A stretch of 64,000 nt of DNA from Rhodospirillales bacterium URHD0017 (GTDB lineage Bacteria; Pseudomonadota; Alphaproteobacteria; Reyranellales; Reyranellaceae). The translations under genes and the position numbers were made by a program. The stretch lies in the NCBI GenBank assembly GCA_900110395.1, contig FODP01000008.1, forward strand, positions 1-64,000, given 5' to 3'. This document shows positions 57,558 through 64,000 of this stretch, piece by piece (the first letter of the stretch is position 1; each line of letters begins with the position of its first letter). A model generated the notes under the pieces. That model saw nothing but the letters and a program-made list of their open reading frames with translations, did not search any database and was not told the origin of the DNA.

Positions 57558-58517
57558 ATGCTTGTCCAGGCGTCTCAGGCCTATGGCCGTCTGGTCGACC
57601 TGACGACGGACGGCGTGGCCGCCCGCGAGCGCATCGACTATTGGCGCGACGTGGTGCTGCGTCGCACACGGCCGGAGGTGCCGGAGCGCGGCCAGTCGTT
57701 CCAGGCCCACCTGCGCCGCATCGTGCTCGCCGAGGTCGAGCTCATCGAGCACGCCGCCGGCGCCGTGGTCTCCGGCCGGTCTCCGGGCCGCACGCGCTTC
57801 GACGGCGGCGACGACATCGCGTTCGAGCTGCTGCGCTACGGCACGTCCAGGCTCACCCACAACGGCCAGCGCAAGCTGCGTGCCGGCGATCTCTATCTGG
57901 TCGACTACGCGCGGCCCTTCAAGACGGAGCTGACGCGCCACCGCGCCAGCGGCATCGTGTTGTCGCGGCGGCGCGTGCGTGAGGCCCTGGGCGACGATCT
58001 GTCGGCGCTGGCTGGCCGTCGCGTGCCGGCGCGCGGCCTCGCTGCGGTGCTGCGCGCTCACATGACGACCACGCTCGATGAGGCGCCGCACATGACGGCG
58101 CAGGATCGCGTGGTCGCGACCAATGCCGCGGCCGAGATGGCCTTGGCCATCCTGCAGGCCGGTCGCTTCGGCGCGGCTGACCCCGACCAGTTCGGCGAGG
58201 GTCTCTACCAGGCGGCGTGCGCGGTGATCGACCGCGCCTGCGCCGATCAGGACCTGTCGCCCGACCGTATCGCGCTCTCGGTCGGGTGCTCGCGCGCCAC
58301 GCTCTATCGGTTGTTCGCCCGCCATGACCGCAGCGTCGCCGCGGCCGTATGGCAGGCGCGCCTCGAGCGTGCGCTGCGCATGCTCTGCTCCGCCGAGAGC
58401 ATCGCCATGACGATCAGCGATGTCGCGCTGCTGAGCGGCTTCACCGACGTGCCGACCTTCACGCGCATGTTCAAGCGACGCTACGGAAAGACACCCCGCG
58501 AGGCTCGCCTTGGGTGA
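57558..58517 (+). CDS. AraC-family regulator, tandem paralog 1
   Basis: A 319-residue transcription regulator. The N-terminal AraC-binding-like domain (about 1-195) includes ARERIDYWRDVVLRRTRPEV and GDLYLVDYARPF; the C-terminal HTH_18 domain (about 215-319) has IALSVGCSRATLYRLFARH and the second helix-turn-helix VALLSGFTDVPTFTRMFKRR. The next gene is its paralog and overlaps its stop by eight bases. Target genes are unknown. Confidence 0.88.
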   Translation: MLVQASQAYGRLVDLTTDGVAARERIDYWRDVVLRRTRPEVPERGQSFQAHLRRIVLAEVELIEHAAGAVVSGRSPGRTRFDGGDDIAFELLRYGTSRLTHNGQRKLRAGDLYLVDYARPFKTELTRHRASGIVLSRRRVREALGDDLSALAGRRVPARGLAAVLRAHMTTTLDEAPHMTAQDRVVATNAAAEMALAILQAGRFGAADPDQFGEGLYQAACAVIDRACADQDLSPDRIALSVGCSRATLYRLFARHDRSVAAAVWQARLERALRMLCSAESIAMTISDVALLSGFTDVPTFTRMFKRRYGKTPREARLG

Positions 58518-59469
58518 GGAAGGCCAGCTGCTCGTTCACACCACCGACGGCGTGCCCGCCAACCAGCGGCTGGCCTACTGGCGCGAGGGGGTGATGCGGC
58601 GCATGGTGCCGCTTGGCGTCGAGGGTACCGCCGACCCGTTTCGCGGGCGCATGCGCCGGATCGTGGGCGATGGCCTGGAGCTGATCGAGTTCGCTTCCGA
58701 AGCCGTTGTTGCCGTCCGCTCACCCGAACGATGCCGCATCGACGGTTGCGACGACGTCACCATCGACCTGATGCGCCGATCCTCCAATACCTGGATGGAT
58801 CATGGCGGCATGCATCGGGTGACCGCGGGCGATCTCTACCTGGTCGACTACGCCAGGCCGAGCGAGGTGAGGCGCGGCAGGCACTGTACCGTCGGCCTGA
58901 CCATGTCGCGCCGGCTCGTCCGCGACGTGCTGGGCGACGACATTGCGCCGCGCGCCGGCATGAAGTTCGCGGCAAGCGGCCTCGCGCGCGTGCTCAGCCA
59001 TCATTTGCAGGCCAGCTTCGACGAGGCCGGCGGGATGACGGTGGCGGAGCGGGCGGGGGCGGCGAAGGCGGCAAAGGATATGGCGCTCGCCCTCCTGCAG
59101 GCGACTCACCAGGGTGAGGCCGACCCGGAGCGCTTCGAGCACGGCTTTCATCGCGCAGCCATCGGCCTGATCGGAGTCGGGTGCGGCGACCCTGACCTGA
59201 CGCCGGAGCGCATAGCCGTCGCCCTCGGCTGCTCGCGCGCCTCGCTCTACCGCGCTTTTGCCAGGCACGGCGAAAGTGTTGCGGCCGCCATCTGGCAGGC
59301 ACGCCTGGAGCGCGCCCGCAGGATGCTGACCTCTCCCGAAGGGATCGGGCTGCTGGTCTCCGACATCGCCGCCCTTTCGGGTTTCCGCGAGATGCCGACC
59401 TTCACGCGCATGTTCAAGCGGCGCTACGGCATGACGCCGAGCGTCGCCCGTACTGCGGACGGTGCGTGA
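58510..59469 (+). CDS. AraC-family regulator, tandem paralog 2
   Basis: A 319-residue protein with the same domain plan as its upstream neighbour: NQRLAYWREGVMRRMVPLG and GDLYLVDYARPS in the sensor domain, IAVALGCSRASLYRAFARHG and IAALSGFREMPTFTRMFKRR in the DNA-binding domain. The start is TTG at 58510, overlapping the stop of paralog 1. Conservation of the DNA-binding helices with more divergent sensor domains suggests shared target sites but different signals. Confidence 0.87.
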   Translation: MGEEGQLLVHTTDGVPANQRLAYWREGVMRRMVPLGVEGTADPFRGRMRRIVGDGLELIEFASEAVVAVRSPERCRIDGCDDVTIDLMRRSSNTWMDHGGMHRVTAGDLYLVDYARPSEVRRGRHCTVGLTMSRRLVRDVLGDDIAPRAGMKFAASGLARVLSHHLQASFDEAGGMTVAERAGAAKAAKDMALALLQATHQGEADPERFEHGFHRAAIGLIGVGCGDPDLTPERIAVALGCSRASLYRAFARHGESVAAAIWQARLERARRMLTSPEGIGLLVSDIAALSGFREMPTFTRMFKRRYGMTPSVARTADGA

Positions 59470-59486
59470 GACCTTCTCCTAGCTCT

Positions 59487-59523
59487 CATGTTCCTCTCCC
59501 CCTAGCGGGGAGAGGAGCATGAA
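59487..59523. repeat. Class B palindromic repeat, single copy
   Basis: CATGTTCCTCTCCCC, a CTAG centre and CGGGGAGAGGAGCATG form a near-perfect palindrome in the gap between convergent genes. It belongs with the copies near 2482, 5758 and 12083. Confidence 0.85.
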
Positions 59524-59548
59524 CGATGTGCCAACTCCGCCGAGCTCC

Positions 59549-61849
59549 CTAACCGCGCGTGGCAAACTCGGGCAGGCGATGCGCCGTCACTGCCGGCGCC
59601 GGTGCGTCGTAGCGCTCGATCTCGACCAGGCAGGTCTGGGCGATGCAGCCCTGGCTCAGCTTCGAGGCGCCGATGTCGAGTGTCAGCGCGTTGGGATTGC
59701 CATGCTTCTCCAGCGGCTGGTTGGATCCGGAATCGGCCGGATCGAACCACGCGCCGGTCGACAGCCGCACCACGCCGCGGCGGATGCGGTCCGACAGCTT
59801 CGCCGCCGCCAGGCAGGCGCCGCGGTCGTTGTAGACCCGCAGGAGGTCGCCGTCCTTGATGCCGCGCGCGGTGGCGTCTTGCGGATGCATGGTGACCGGC
59901 TGGCGGCCCTTGATCTTGGTGGCGCGGGAATGCGGACTGTGGTCGAGCTGGCTGTGCAGCTTGTCGGCCGGCTGGTCCGACAGCATGTGCAGCGGATAGC
60001 GCTCGGCCGTCCTGGAGCCCAGCCATTCGGCGGGCTCCATCCAGGTCGCGTGGCCCGGACAGTCGTCGTAGCCGAACGAGGCGATTTTTTCCGAGAAAAT
60101 TTCGATCCGGCCCGACGGCGTCCTGAGCGGATGCTTGGCGGGATCGGCGCGGAAGGCGGCCAGCAGCACCGGCTCGCGGGTTTCGCCTTGGGCCTCGGCC
60201 ATCCCGGCCTGCCAGAAATCGTCGAACGCCGGGATCGTGACGCCGGCCTCGGCCGACTTCTTGCGGGACAGTTCATAGAGATGCTTCAGCCACGCCATGG
60301 TGTCGCGACCTTCGGTATAGGCCTCGCCCTGGCCGAGGCGGCGGGCGAGCTCGGCGAAGATCCAGAAGTCGTCGCGCGCGTCGCCGACCGGCTCGCGTGC
60401 CTTCTTCATGGCGATCAAATACGGCTCGCGGCTGCCGTAGCCGATGTCGTCGCGCTCCAGGCTGGTGGTCGCCGGCAGCACGATGTCGGCCATGCGCGCG
60501 GCCGGCGTCCAGAACTGCTCATGGAACACGATGGTCTCGGGCTTGCGCCAGGCCTGCATCAGGCGGTTGAGGTCCTGGTGGTGATGGAACGGATTGCCGC
60601 CCGCCCAGTAGACCAGCCGGATGTCGGGATAGACGAGGTCGCGGCCGTTGTACGGCACCGTGCCGCCCGGCTGCAGCAGCATGTCGGTGAAGCGGGCGAC
60701 CGGAATGAAGTCGCTCACCGCGTTGGTGCCTTGCGGCAGCGTCGGTCCGCTGTATTTCGGGAAGGCGCTGCCCATCAGGTTGACCGGGCCGTAGCCCACG
60801 GCGAAGCCGCCGCCCGGCAGGCCGACCTGGCCCAGCATGCAGGCGAGCGTGACCATCGCCCAGAACGGCTGCTCGCCGTGATGGCTGCGCTGCAGCGACC
60901 AGTTGATGCTGACCGTGGTGCGGGTCGCCGCCATCTCGCGCGCGAGAGCGGTGATGCGCGACGCGGGAATGCCGGTGATCTTCTCGGCCCACGCCGCGTC
61001 CTTGCCGGCGAGGGAGGGCGCGAACTTCTCGAAGCCCACGGTGCAGCGCGCGAGGAACTCGCGGTCGTGCAGGTTCTCGGCCAGCAGCGTGTGGCAGAGG
61101 GCGAGCATCAACGCGGTGTCGGTGTTGGGCCGGATCGCCAGCCACTCGACGGCGCCGCCGGTGTCGAGATCGTCGGCCGTCGGCGTCACGTTGACGAAGC
61201 GCACGCCCTTGGCGCGCATGCCATAGAGCCCGCCCTTGACGTGGTGCTTGGTGGCGCCGCCGGCATTGATCTGGCTGTTCTTGTGCGGCACGCCGCCGAA
61301 CGAGACGAAGAGCTTGCAGTGCTCGGCCATGACGTCCCACGGCGTGTGCATGGACATCAGCTCGTCCATCGGCGCCACGATGTGCGGCATCAGCACGCGC
61401 GCCGCCCCCAGGCTGTAGGAATCCTGGTGGCGCACATAGCCGCCGACCGAATTCAGGAAGCGATGGACCTGGCTCTGCGCATGATGGAAGCGCCCCGCAC
61501 TCGACCAGCCGTAGGAGCCGCCGAAGATCGCGCGATTGGAGTGCGTGTCCTTGACCCGTTTCAGCTCCGTAGCGACGAGATCGAGCGCCTCGTTCCAGTC
61601 GACCTCGACGAAGGCTTCCTGGCCGCGCTCTTCGGGATTGGCGCCGGGGCCTTTGTCCAGCCAGCTCTTGCGCACCGCCGGACGGCGCACGCGCAGCCGC
61701 GTCACCTCGTCGGACAGCATGTGCAGGCCGATCGGCGAGGGATCGGGATCCTTGGAGAACGGATGCAGCCGCGTGGCCTTGCCGCTTTCGTCGTACTCGA
61801 CCTCGTAGACGCCCCAATGGGCGGCGGTGAGGGTGCGCTGATGGGTCAT
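59549..61849 (-). CDS. bisC: Molybdopterin oxidoreductase, BisC/DMSO-reductase type
   Basis: A 766-residue enzyme of the DMSO reductase family, closest in look to biotin sulfoxide reductase BisC. The Mo-ligand serine is in GGSYGWSSAGRFHHAQSQ near residues 103-120. There is no N-terminal iron-sulfur Cys motif and no Tat signal, so it should act in the cytoplasm, reducing biotin or methionine sulfoxide. C-terminal dinucleotide-binding segments include KGRQPVTMHPQDATARGI. ATG 61849 starts the conserved TLTAAHWGVYEVE; upstream frame rejected. It follows ltaE by 10 bases. Confidence 0.85.
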   Translation of the reverse strand: MTHQRTLTAAHWGVYEVEYDESGKATRLHPFSKDPDPSPIGLHMLSDEVTRLRVRRPAVRKSWLDKGPGANPEERGQEAFVEVDWNEALDLVATELKRVKDTHSNRAIFGGSYGWSSAGRFHHAQSQVHRFLNSVGGYVRHQDSYSLGAARVLMPHIVAPMDELMSMHTPWDVMAEHCKLFVSFGGVPHKNSQINAGGATKHHVKGGLYGMRAKGVRFVNVTPTADDLDTGGAVEWLAIRPNTDTALMLALCHTLLAENLHDREFLARCTVGFEKFAPSLAGKDAAWAEKITGIPASRITALAREMAATRTTVSINWSLQRSHHGEQPFWAMVTLACMLGQVGLPGGGFAVGYGPVNLMGSAFPKYSGPTLPQGTNAVSDFIPVARFTDMLLQPGGTVPYNGRDLVYPDIRLVYWAGGNPFHHHQDLNRLMQAWRKPETIVFHEQFWTPAARMADIVLPATTSLERDDIGYGSREPYLIAMKKAREPVGDARDDFWIFAELARRLGQGEAYTEGRDTMAWLKHLYELSRKKSAEAGVTIPAFDDFWQAGMAEAQGETREPVLLAAFRADPAKHPLRTPSGRIEIFSEKIASFGYDDCPGHATWMEPAEWLGSRTAERYPLHMLSDQPADKLHSQLDHSPHSRATKIKGRQPVTMHPQDATARGIKDGDLLRVYNDRGACLAAAKLSDRIRRGVVRLSTGAWFDPADSGSNQPLEKHGNPNALTLDIGASKLSQGCIAQTCLVEIERYDAPAPAVTAHRLPEFATRG

Positions 61850-61859
61850 GAGGGTACTC

Positions 61860-62900
61860 TTACGCCGATTTGGCAATGGACAGGAAACGATCGACGTCGG
61901 CGGGATCGGTATCGAAGGCGGTGACGAGCCGGAAGGCGCGCTCGCCCGGACGGTCCGACGGCCAGGGGTGATACTTGGCGCCGCCGTCCTGCAGGGCATC
62001 GTGCATGTGTGCCGGCATGACGACGAAGATCTCGTTGGCGTCGACCGGGTACATGAGCTGCGTGCCCTTGAGCGGCGTCAGCCCCGCCACCAGCCGGCGC
62101 GCCATGGCGTTGGCGTGGCGGGCGTTGTCGAGCCAGAGGCCATCGGTCAGGTAGGCGTCGAGCTGAGCCGACACCAGGCGCATCTTGGAGAGAAGATGGC
62201 CGCCGCGTTTGCTGCGGAAGGCGAAGTCGCGCGCCAGTTCGGCATTGAAGAAGACCACGGCCTCGGCCGCCATCACGCCGTTCTTGGTGGCGCCGAAGCT
62301 CAGCACGTCGACGCCCGCCTTCCATGAGAGCTCGGCCGGCGAGCAGCCGACATAGGCCACGGCATTGGCAAAGCGCGCGCCGTCCATGTGCAGTTTCAGC
62401 CCATGGCGATGCGTCGAGGTGGCGATCGCGGCGATCTCCTCAGGCGCATAGACGGTGCCGCACTCGGTCGCCTGGGTGATGCTGACGGCGGAGGGCTGGG
62501 CGAAGTGCGGCACGCCGTAGACCGGCTGGGCCAGTGCCTGGGCAAGCTTCCCCGAGTCGACCTTGCCCTCGGCGCCGTCGATGCGGAACAGCCGCGCGCC
62601 CGCGGTATAGAATTCCGGCGCGCCGGTCTCCTCGGCGGCGATGTGGGCGCTGGGATGGCAGAAGATCGCGCCCCATGGCGGCGTGCAGCAGGCCAGCGCC
62701 AGGCTGTTGGCGGCGGTGCCGGTGACGACCGGGAAAGCGACCAGGTCGGGCTTGTCGAACAGCTCGCGCAGGCGGCGCTCGACACGCTGCGTCCAGTCGT
62801 CGGCGCCGTAGGAGAAGGCGCTGCCGCTCGAGAAGGCTTTGCCCACGGCGGCGATCACCGACGCATGGGCGCCGACTTCGTTGTCGCTTCGGAAATTCAT
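61860..62900 (-). CDS. ltaE: Low-specificity L-threonine aldolase
   Basis: A 346-residue PLP enzyme splitting threonine or related beta-hydroxy amino acids to glycine and an aldehyde. MNFRSDNEVGAH is the family start, HMDGARFANAVAY near 170 contains the cofactor Asp, and the PLP lysine is in SFGATKNGVMAAE near residue 207. Length is typical. The start overlaps the VOC gene stop by four bases, so expression is coupled. Confidence 0.9.
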   Translation of the reverse strand: MNFRSDNEVGAHASVIAAVGKAFSSGSAFSYGADDWTQRVERRLRELFDKPDLVAFPVVTGTAANSLALACCTPPWGAIFCHPSAHIAAEETGAPEFYTAGARLFRIDGAEGKVDSGKLAQALAQPVYGVPHFAQPSAVSITQATECGTVYAPEEIAAIATSTHRHGLKLHMDGARFANAVAYVGCSPAELSWKAGVDVLSFGATKNGVMAAEAVVFFNAELARDFAFRSKRGGHLLSKMRLVSAQLDAYLTDGLWLDNARHANAMARRLVAGLTPLKGTQLMYPVDANEIFVVMPAHMHDALQDGGAKYHPWPSDRPGERAFRLVTAFDTDPADVDRFLSIAKSA

Positions 62901-63289
62901 GGCTGTTCCTCGGGCCGGCGCGTCACGGCCTCGAGGCGGTTGCCGTCGGGATCACGCACGAACGCGGCGTAGTAGTCGGGGCTGTAGATCTCGCGGATGC
63001 CGGGCGGGCCGTCATCGCTGCCGCCGTTGGCCAGCGCCGCGGCGTGGAAAGCGCGCACCGCGGCGCGGCCCGGCGCGCGGAAGCACCAATGGCGGTTGTC
63101 GGGCACGACCTTGTCGCTGAGATAGACCGATAAGTAGCAGGGCGCTCCATCGACGTGCCGGCGCTCGCCATAGCCGATCGCCCGCTCGCGGCGATTGACC
63201 CGCGGCACGCCGAGCGGCGCCAGGATGGCGTCGTAGAACTTTTGGGCGCGATCGAGATCGCTCGCCGTGATCGACAGGTGGTCGAACAT
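62897..63289 (-). CDS. VOC-superfamily (glyoxalase-like) protein
   Basis: A 130-residue metalloprotein fold. The N-terminal FDHLSITASDLDRAQKFYDA and C-terminal YAAFVRDPDGNRLEAVTRR are typical of the vicinal oxygen chelate superfamily; His and Glu ligands can be placed in DHLSI and RLEAV. The function may be lyase, isomerase or binding. Start 63289 is near the class A repeat. It overlaps ltaE. Confidence 0.87.
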   Translation of the reverse strand: MFDHLSITASDLDRAQKFYDAILAPLGVPRVNRRERAIGYGERRHVDGAPCYLSVYLSDKVVPDNRHWCFRAPGRAAVRAFHAAALANGGSDDGPPGIREIYSPDYYAAFVRDPDGNRLEAVTRRPEEQP

Positions 63290-63302
63290 TATCGGTGTGC
63301 CA

Positions 63303-63426
63303 GGGGCGCGCCACTCCAGTGGCGCGTCTTCGGAGCGCGGTCCTCCCGGTCCGCATCATGATCATGAGCGGACCGGGAGGTCCGCGCTCCGGAAGACCAT
63401 GACGCGCCACTGGAGTGGCGCGCCCC
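63303..63426. repeat. Class A compound palindromic repeat
   Basis: Outer arms 63303-63328 and 63401-63426 are perfect 26-base inverted copies, each with an internal palindrome around GCGCCACTCCAGTGGCGC. Inner arms at about 63328-63354 and 63368-63395 match with one indel and one mismatch around an ATCATGATCAT centre. The inner part GCGGACC-GGGAG-GTCCGC resembles the repeat at 36236-36296. Confidence 0.9.
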
Positions 63427-63449
63427 CAGCGATGATCTCACTTCGAACA

Positions 63450-63806
63450 TCACCGCGCGATCCCCGGGGCGAATTCCACCGTGCCCAGAAGCGCACCGTT
63501 GCGCGGATCGACGATGTAGGCGGAGGCCGGCCCGCCCGGCGTCTCGACATGGACCACCACCCGGTCGCCCGCCGACGTCACCGACACCACCCGCGCGCCG
63601 GCCGGCAGCGCAATGCGTTCGGTGAAACCCGTGGCGGCTGGCGAGCGGCCGGCGTTGGGCGTAGACATGCGCCGGGCAATCTCGGCCGCGATGACCACGA
63701 AGCCCGCCACGATCAGCAGGCCCATCACGATGACCAGCACCTTCAGCCAGAGCGGTGCGTAGGCCGGAGCAGGGGACGCCAAGAAAACTCCATGAGCGAC
63801 CGCCAC
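63450..63806 (-). CDS. Small single-span membrane protein (DUF6476-like)
   Basis: A protein of 118 residues at most with one helix (LWLKVLVIVMGLLIVAGFVVIA) near residues 19-40 and a small strand-rich domain on the outer side. Proteins of this plan commonly lie divergent to rluA/rluD-type genes in alphaproteobacteria and have no known role. The frame start at 63806 would overlap the divergent gene by 15 bases; a TTG at 63779 (MASPAPAYAPL) is a likely alternative that gives a 12-base gap. Confidence 0.65.
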   Translation of the reverse strand: MAVAHGVFLASPAPAYAPLWLKVLVIVMGLLIVAGFVVIAAEIARRMSTPNAGRSPAATGFTERIALPAGARVVSVTSAGDRVVVHVETPGGPASAYIVDPRNGALLGTVEFAPGIAR

Positions 63807-64000
63807 ATCGTGACCGTCGATGAAAGCACCTCGGGCGACCGGCTGGACCGCGCGCTGGCGGCTGCCCTGCCGAGCCTCACGCGCAGCCGCGTGAAGGCGC
63901 TGATCGAAAGCCGCCGGGTGGCGCTTGCAGACGGCCGGACGATAGAAGAGCCGTCCCGCAAGGTCAAAACGGGCGAACGTTTCATTGTCGACATCCCCGA
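63792..64000 (+). CDS. RluA-family 23S rRNA pseudouridine synthase, 5' part
   Basis: Only the first 69 codons lie in the window. They encode an N-terminal S4 RNA-binding domain: VTVDESTSGDRLDRALAAAL and SRVKALIESRRVALADGR, followed by VKTGERFIVDIP. This is how RluC/RluD-type pseudouridine synthases begin; the catalytic domain would follow past the window end. The start lies close to, or overlaps, the divergent membrane-protein gene. Confidence 0.85.
   Translation, partial: MSDRHIVTVDESTSGDRLDRALAAALPSLTRSRVKALIESRRVALADGRTIEEPSRKVKTGERFIVDIP

Noticed and set aside
59519..61924. An 801-codon plus-strand frame opposite bisC
   Set aside because: Antisense shadow; composition matches other shadows and bisC motifs are intact on the minus strand.

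Overview
The window reads as chromosomal DNA of a high-GC alphaproteobacterium. Evidence is the order ruvC-ruvA-ruvB-ybgC-tolQRAB-pal-cpoB-tilS-ftsH-folP-glmM, the zapA-6S RNA-fthC arrangement, a short alphaproteobacterial coiled-coil gene before zapA, and many GTG/TTG starts with 1-8 base stop/start overlaps. I cannot name the genus from sequence alone; a Rhodospirillales- or Reyranella-like soil or water organism would fit. No phage, transposase, CRISPR array or known defence system is visible. Almost all of the window is coding.

Layout. (1) 230-11164, minus strand: transketolase and GAPDH; then a ureide operon (ABC importer ATPase, binding protein, two permeases, ureidoglycolate lyase, two allantoinase-type PuuE paralogs separated by a small unknown gene); then a class I fructose-bisphosphate aldolase. 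The ureide genes sit between gap and fba, which are commonly close neighbours. (2) 11382-28569, plus strand: coiled-coil gene, zapA, 6S RNA, fthC, a YmdB-type phosphoesterase, tandem terminators, yebC, ruvCAB, the Tol-Pal envelope system, tilS, ftsH, folP, glmM, thiD. (3) 28576-39719: alpha/beta hydrolase, aminotransferase, a sugar-type ABC importer with an SDR and an Ldh2-type dehydrogenase, an isochorismatase-fold hydrolase and a large membrane protein. (4) 39814-44031: a compact stress island with a decayed pfkB, a divergent groEL without groES, a secreted MORN protein, an HdeD-type membrane protein and a universal stress protein. All three transcription units have an FNR/FixK-like palindrome at a class II promoter distance. 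(5) 44220-46646: tRNA-Glu(CUC), a class II aldolase, a small secreted protein and a PhyH dioxygenase. (6) 46775-52812, minus strand: purine oxidation locus with a frameshifted guanine deaminase, a two-ABM-domain membrane protein, a xanthine-dehydrogenase-type enzyme in which the iron-sulfur and molybdenum domains are one chain, and its separate FAD subunit. (7) 52884-59469: OprB-type porin with a secreted partner, a divergent winged-helix/TPR regulator, and tandem AraC paralogs. (8) 59549-64000: BisC-type molybdoenzyme, threonine aldolase, VOC protein, a small membrane protein and the start of an RluA-type pseudouridine synthase cut by the window end.

How the genes connect. The purine locus (guanine to xanthine, then towards urate) and the ureide operon (allantoin to allantoate, ureidoglycolate to glyoxylate plus urea) are two ends of one nitrogen-salvage pathway; the middle steps are not in the window. 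The stress island looks like a small oxygen-responsive module, by inference from its promoter palindromes. Three families of intergenic palindromic repeats are scattered through the window, and one appears to contribute codons to a permease gene.
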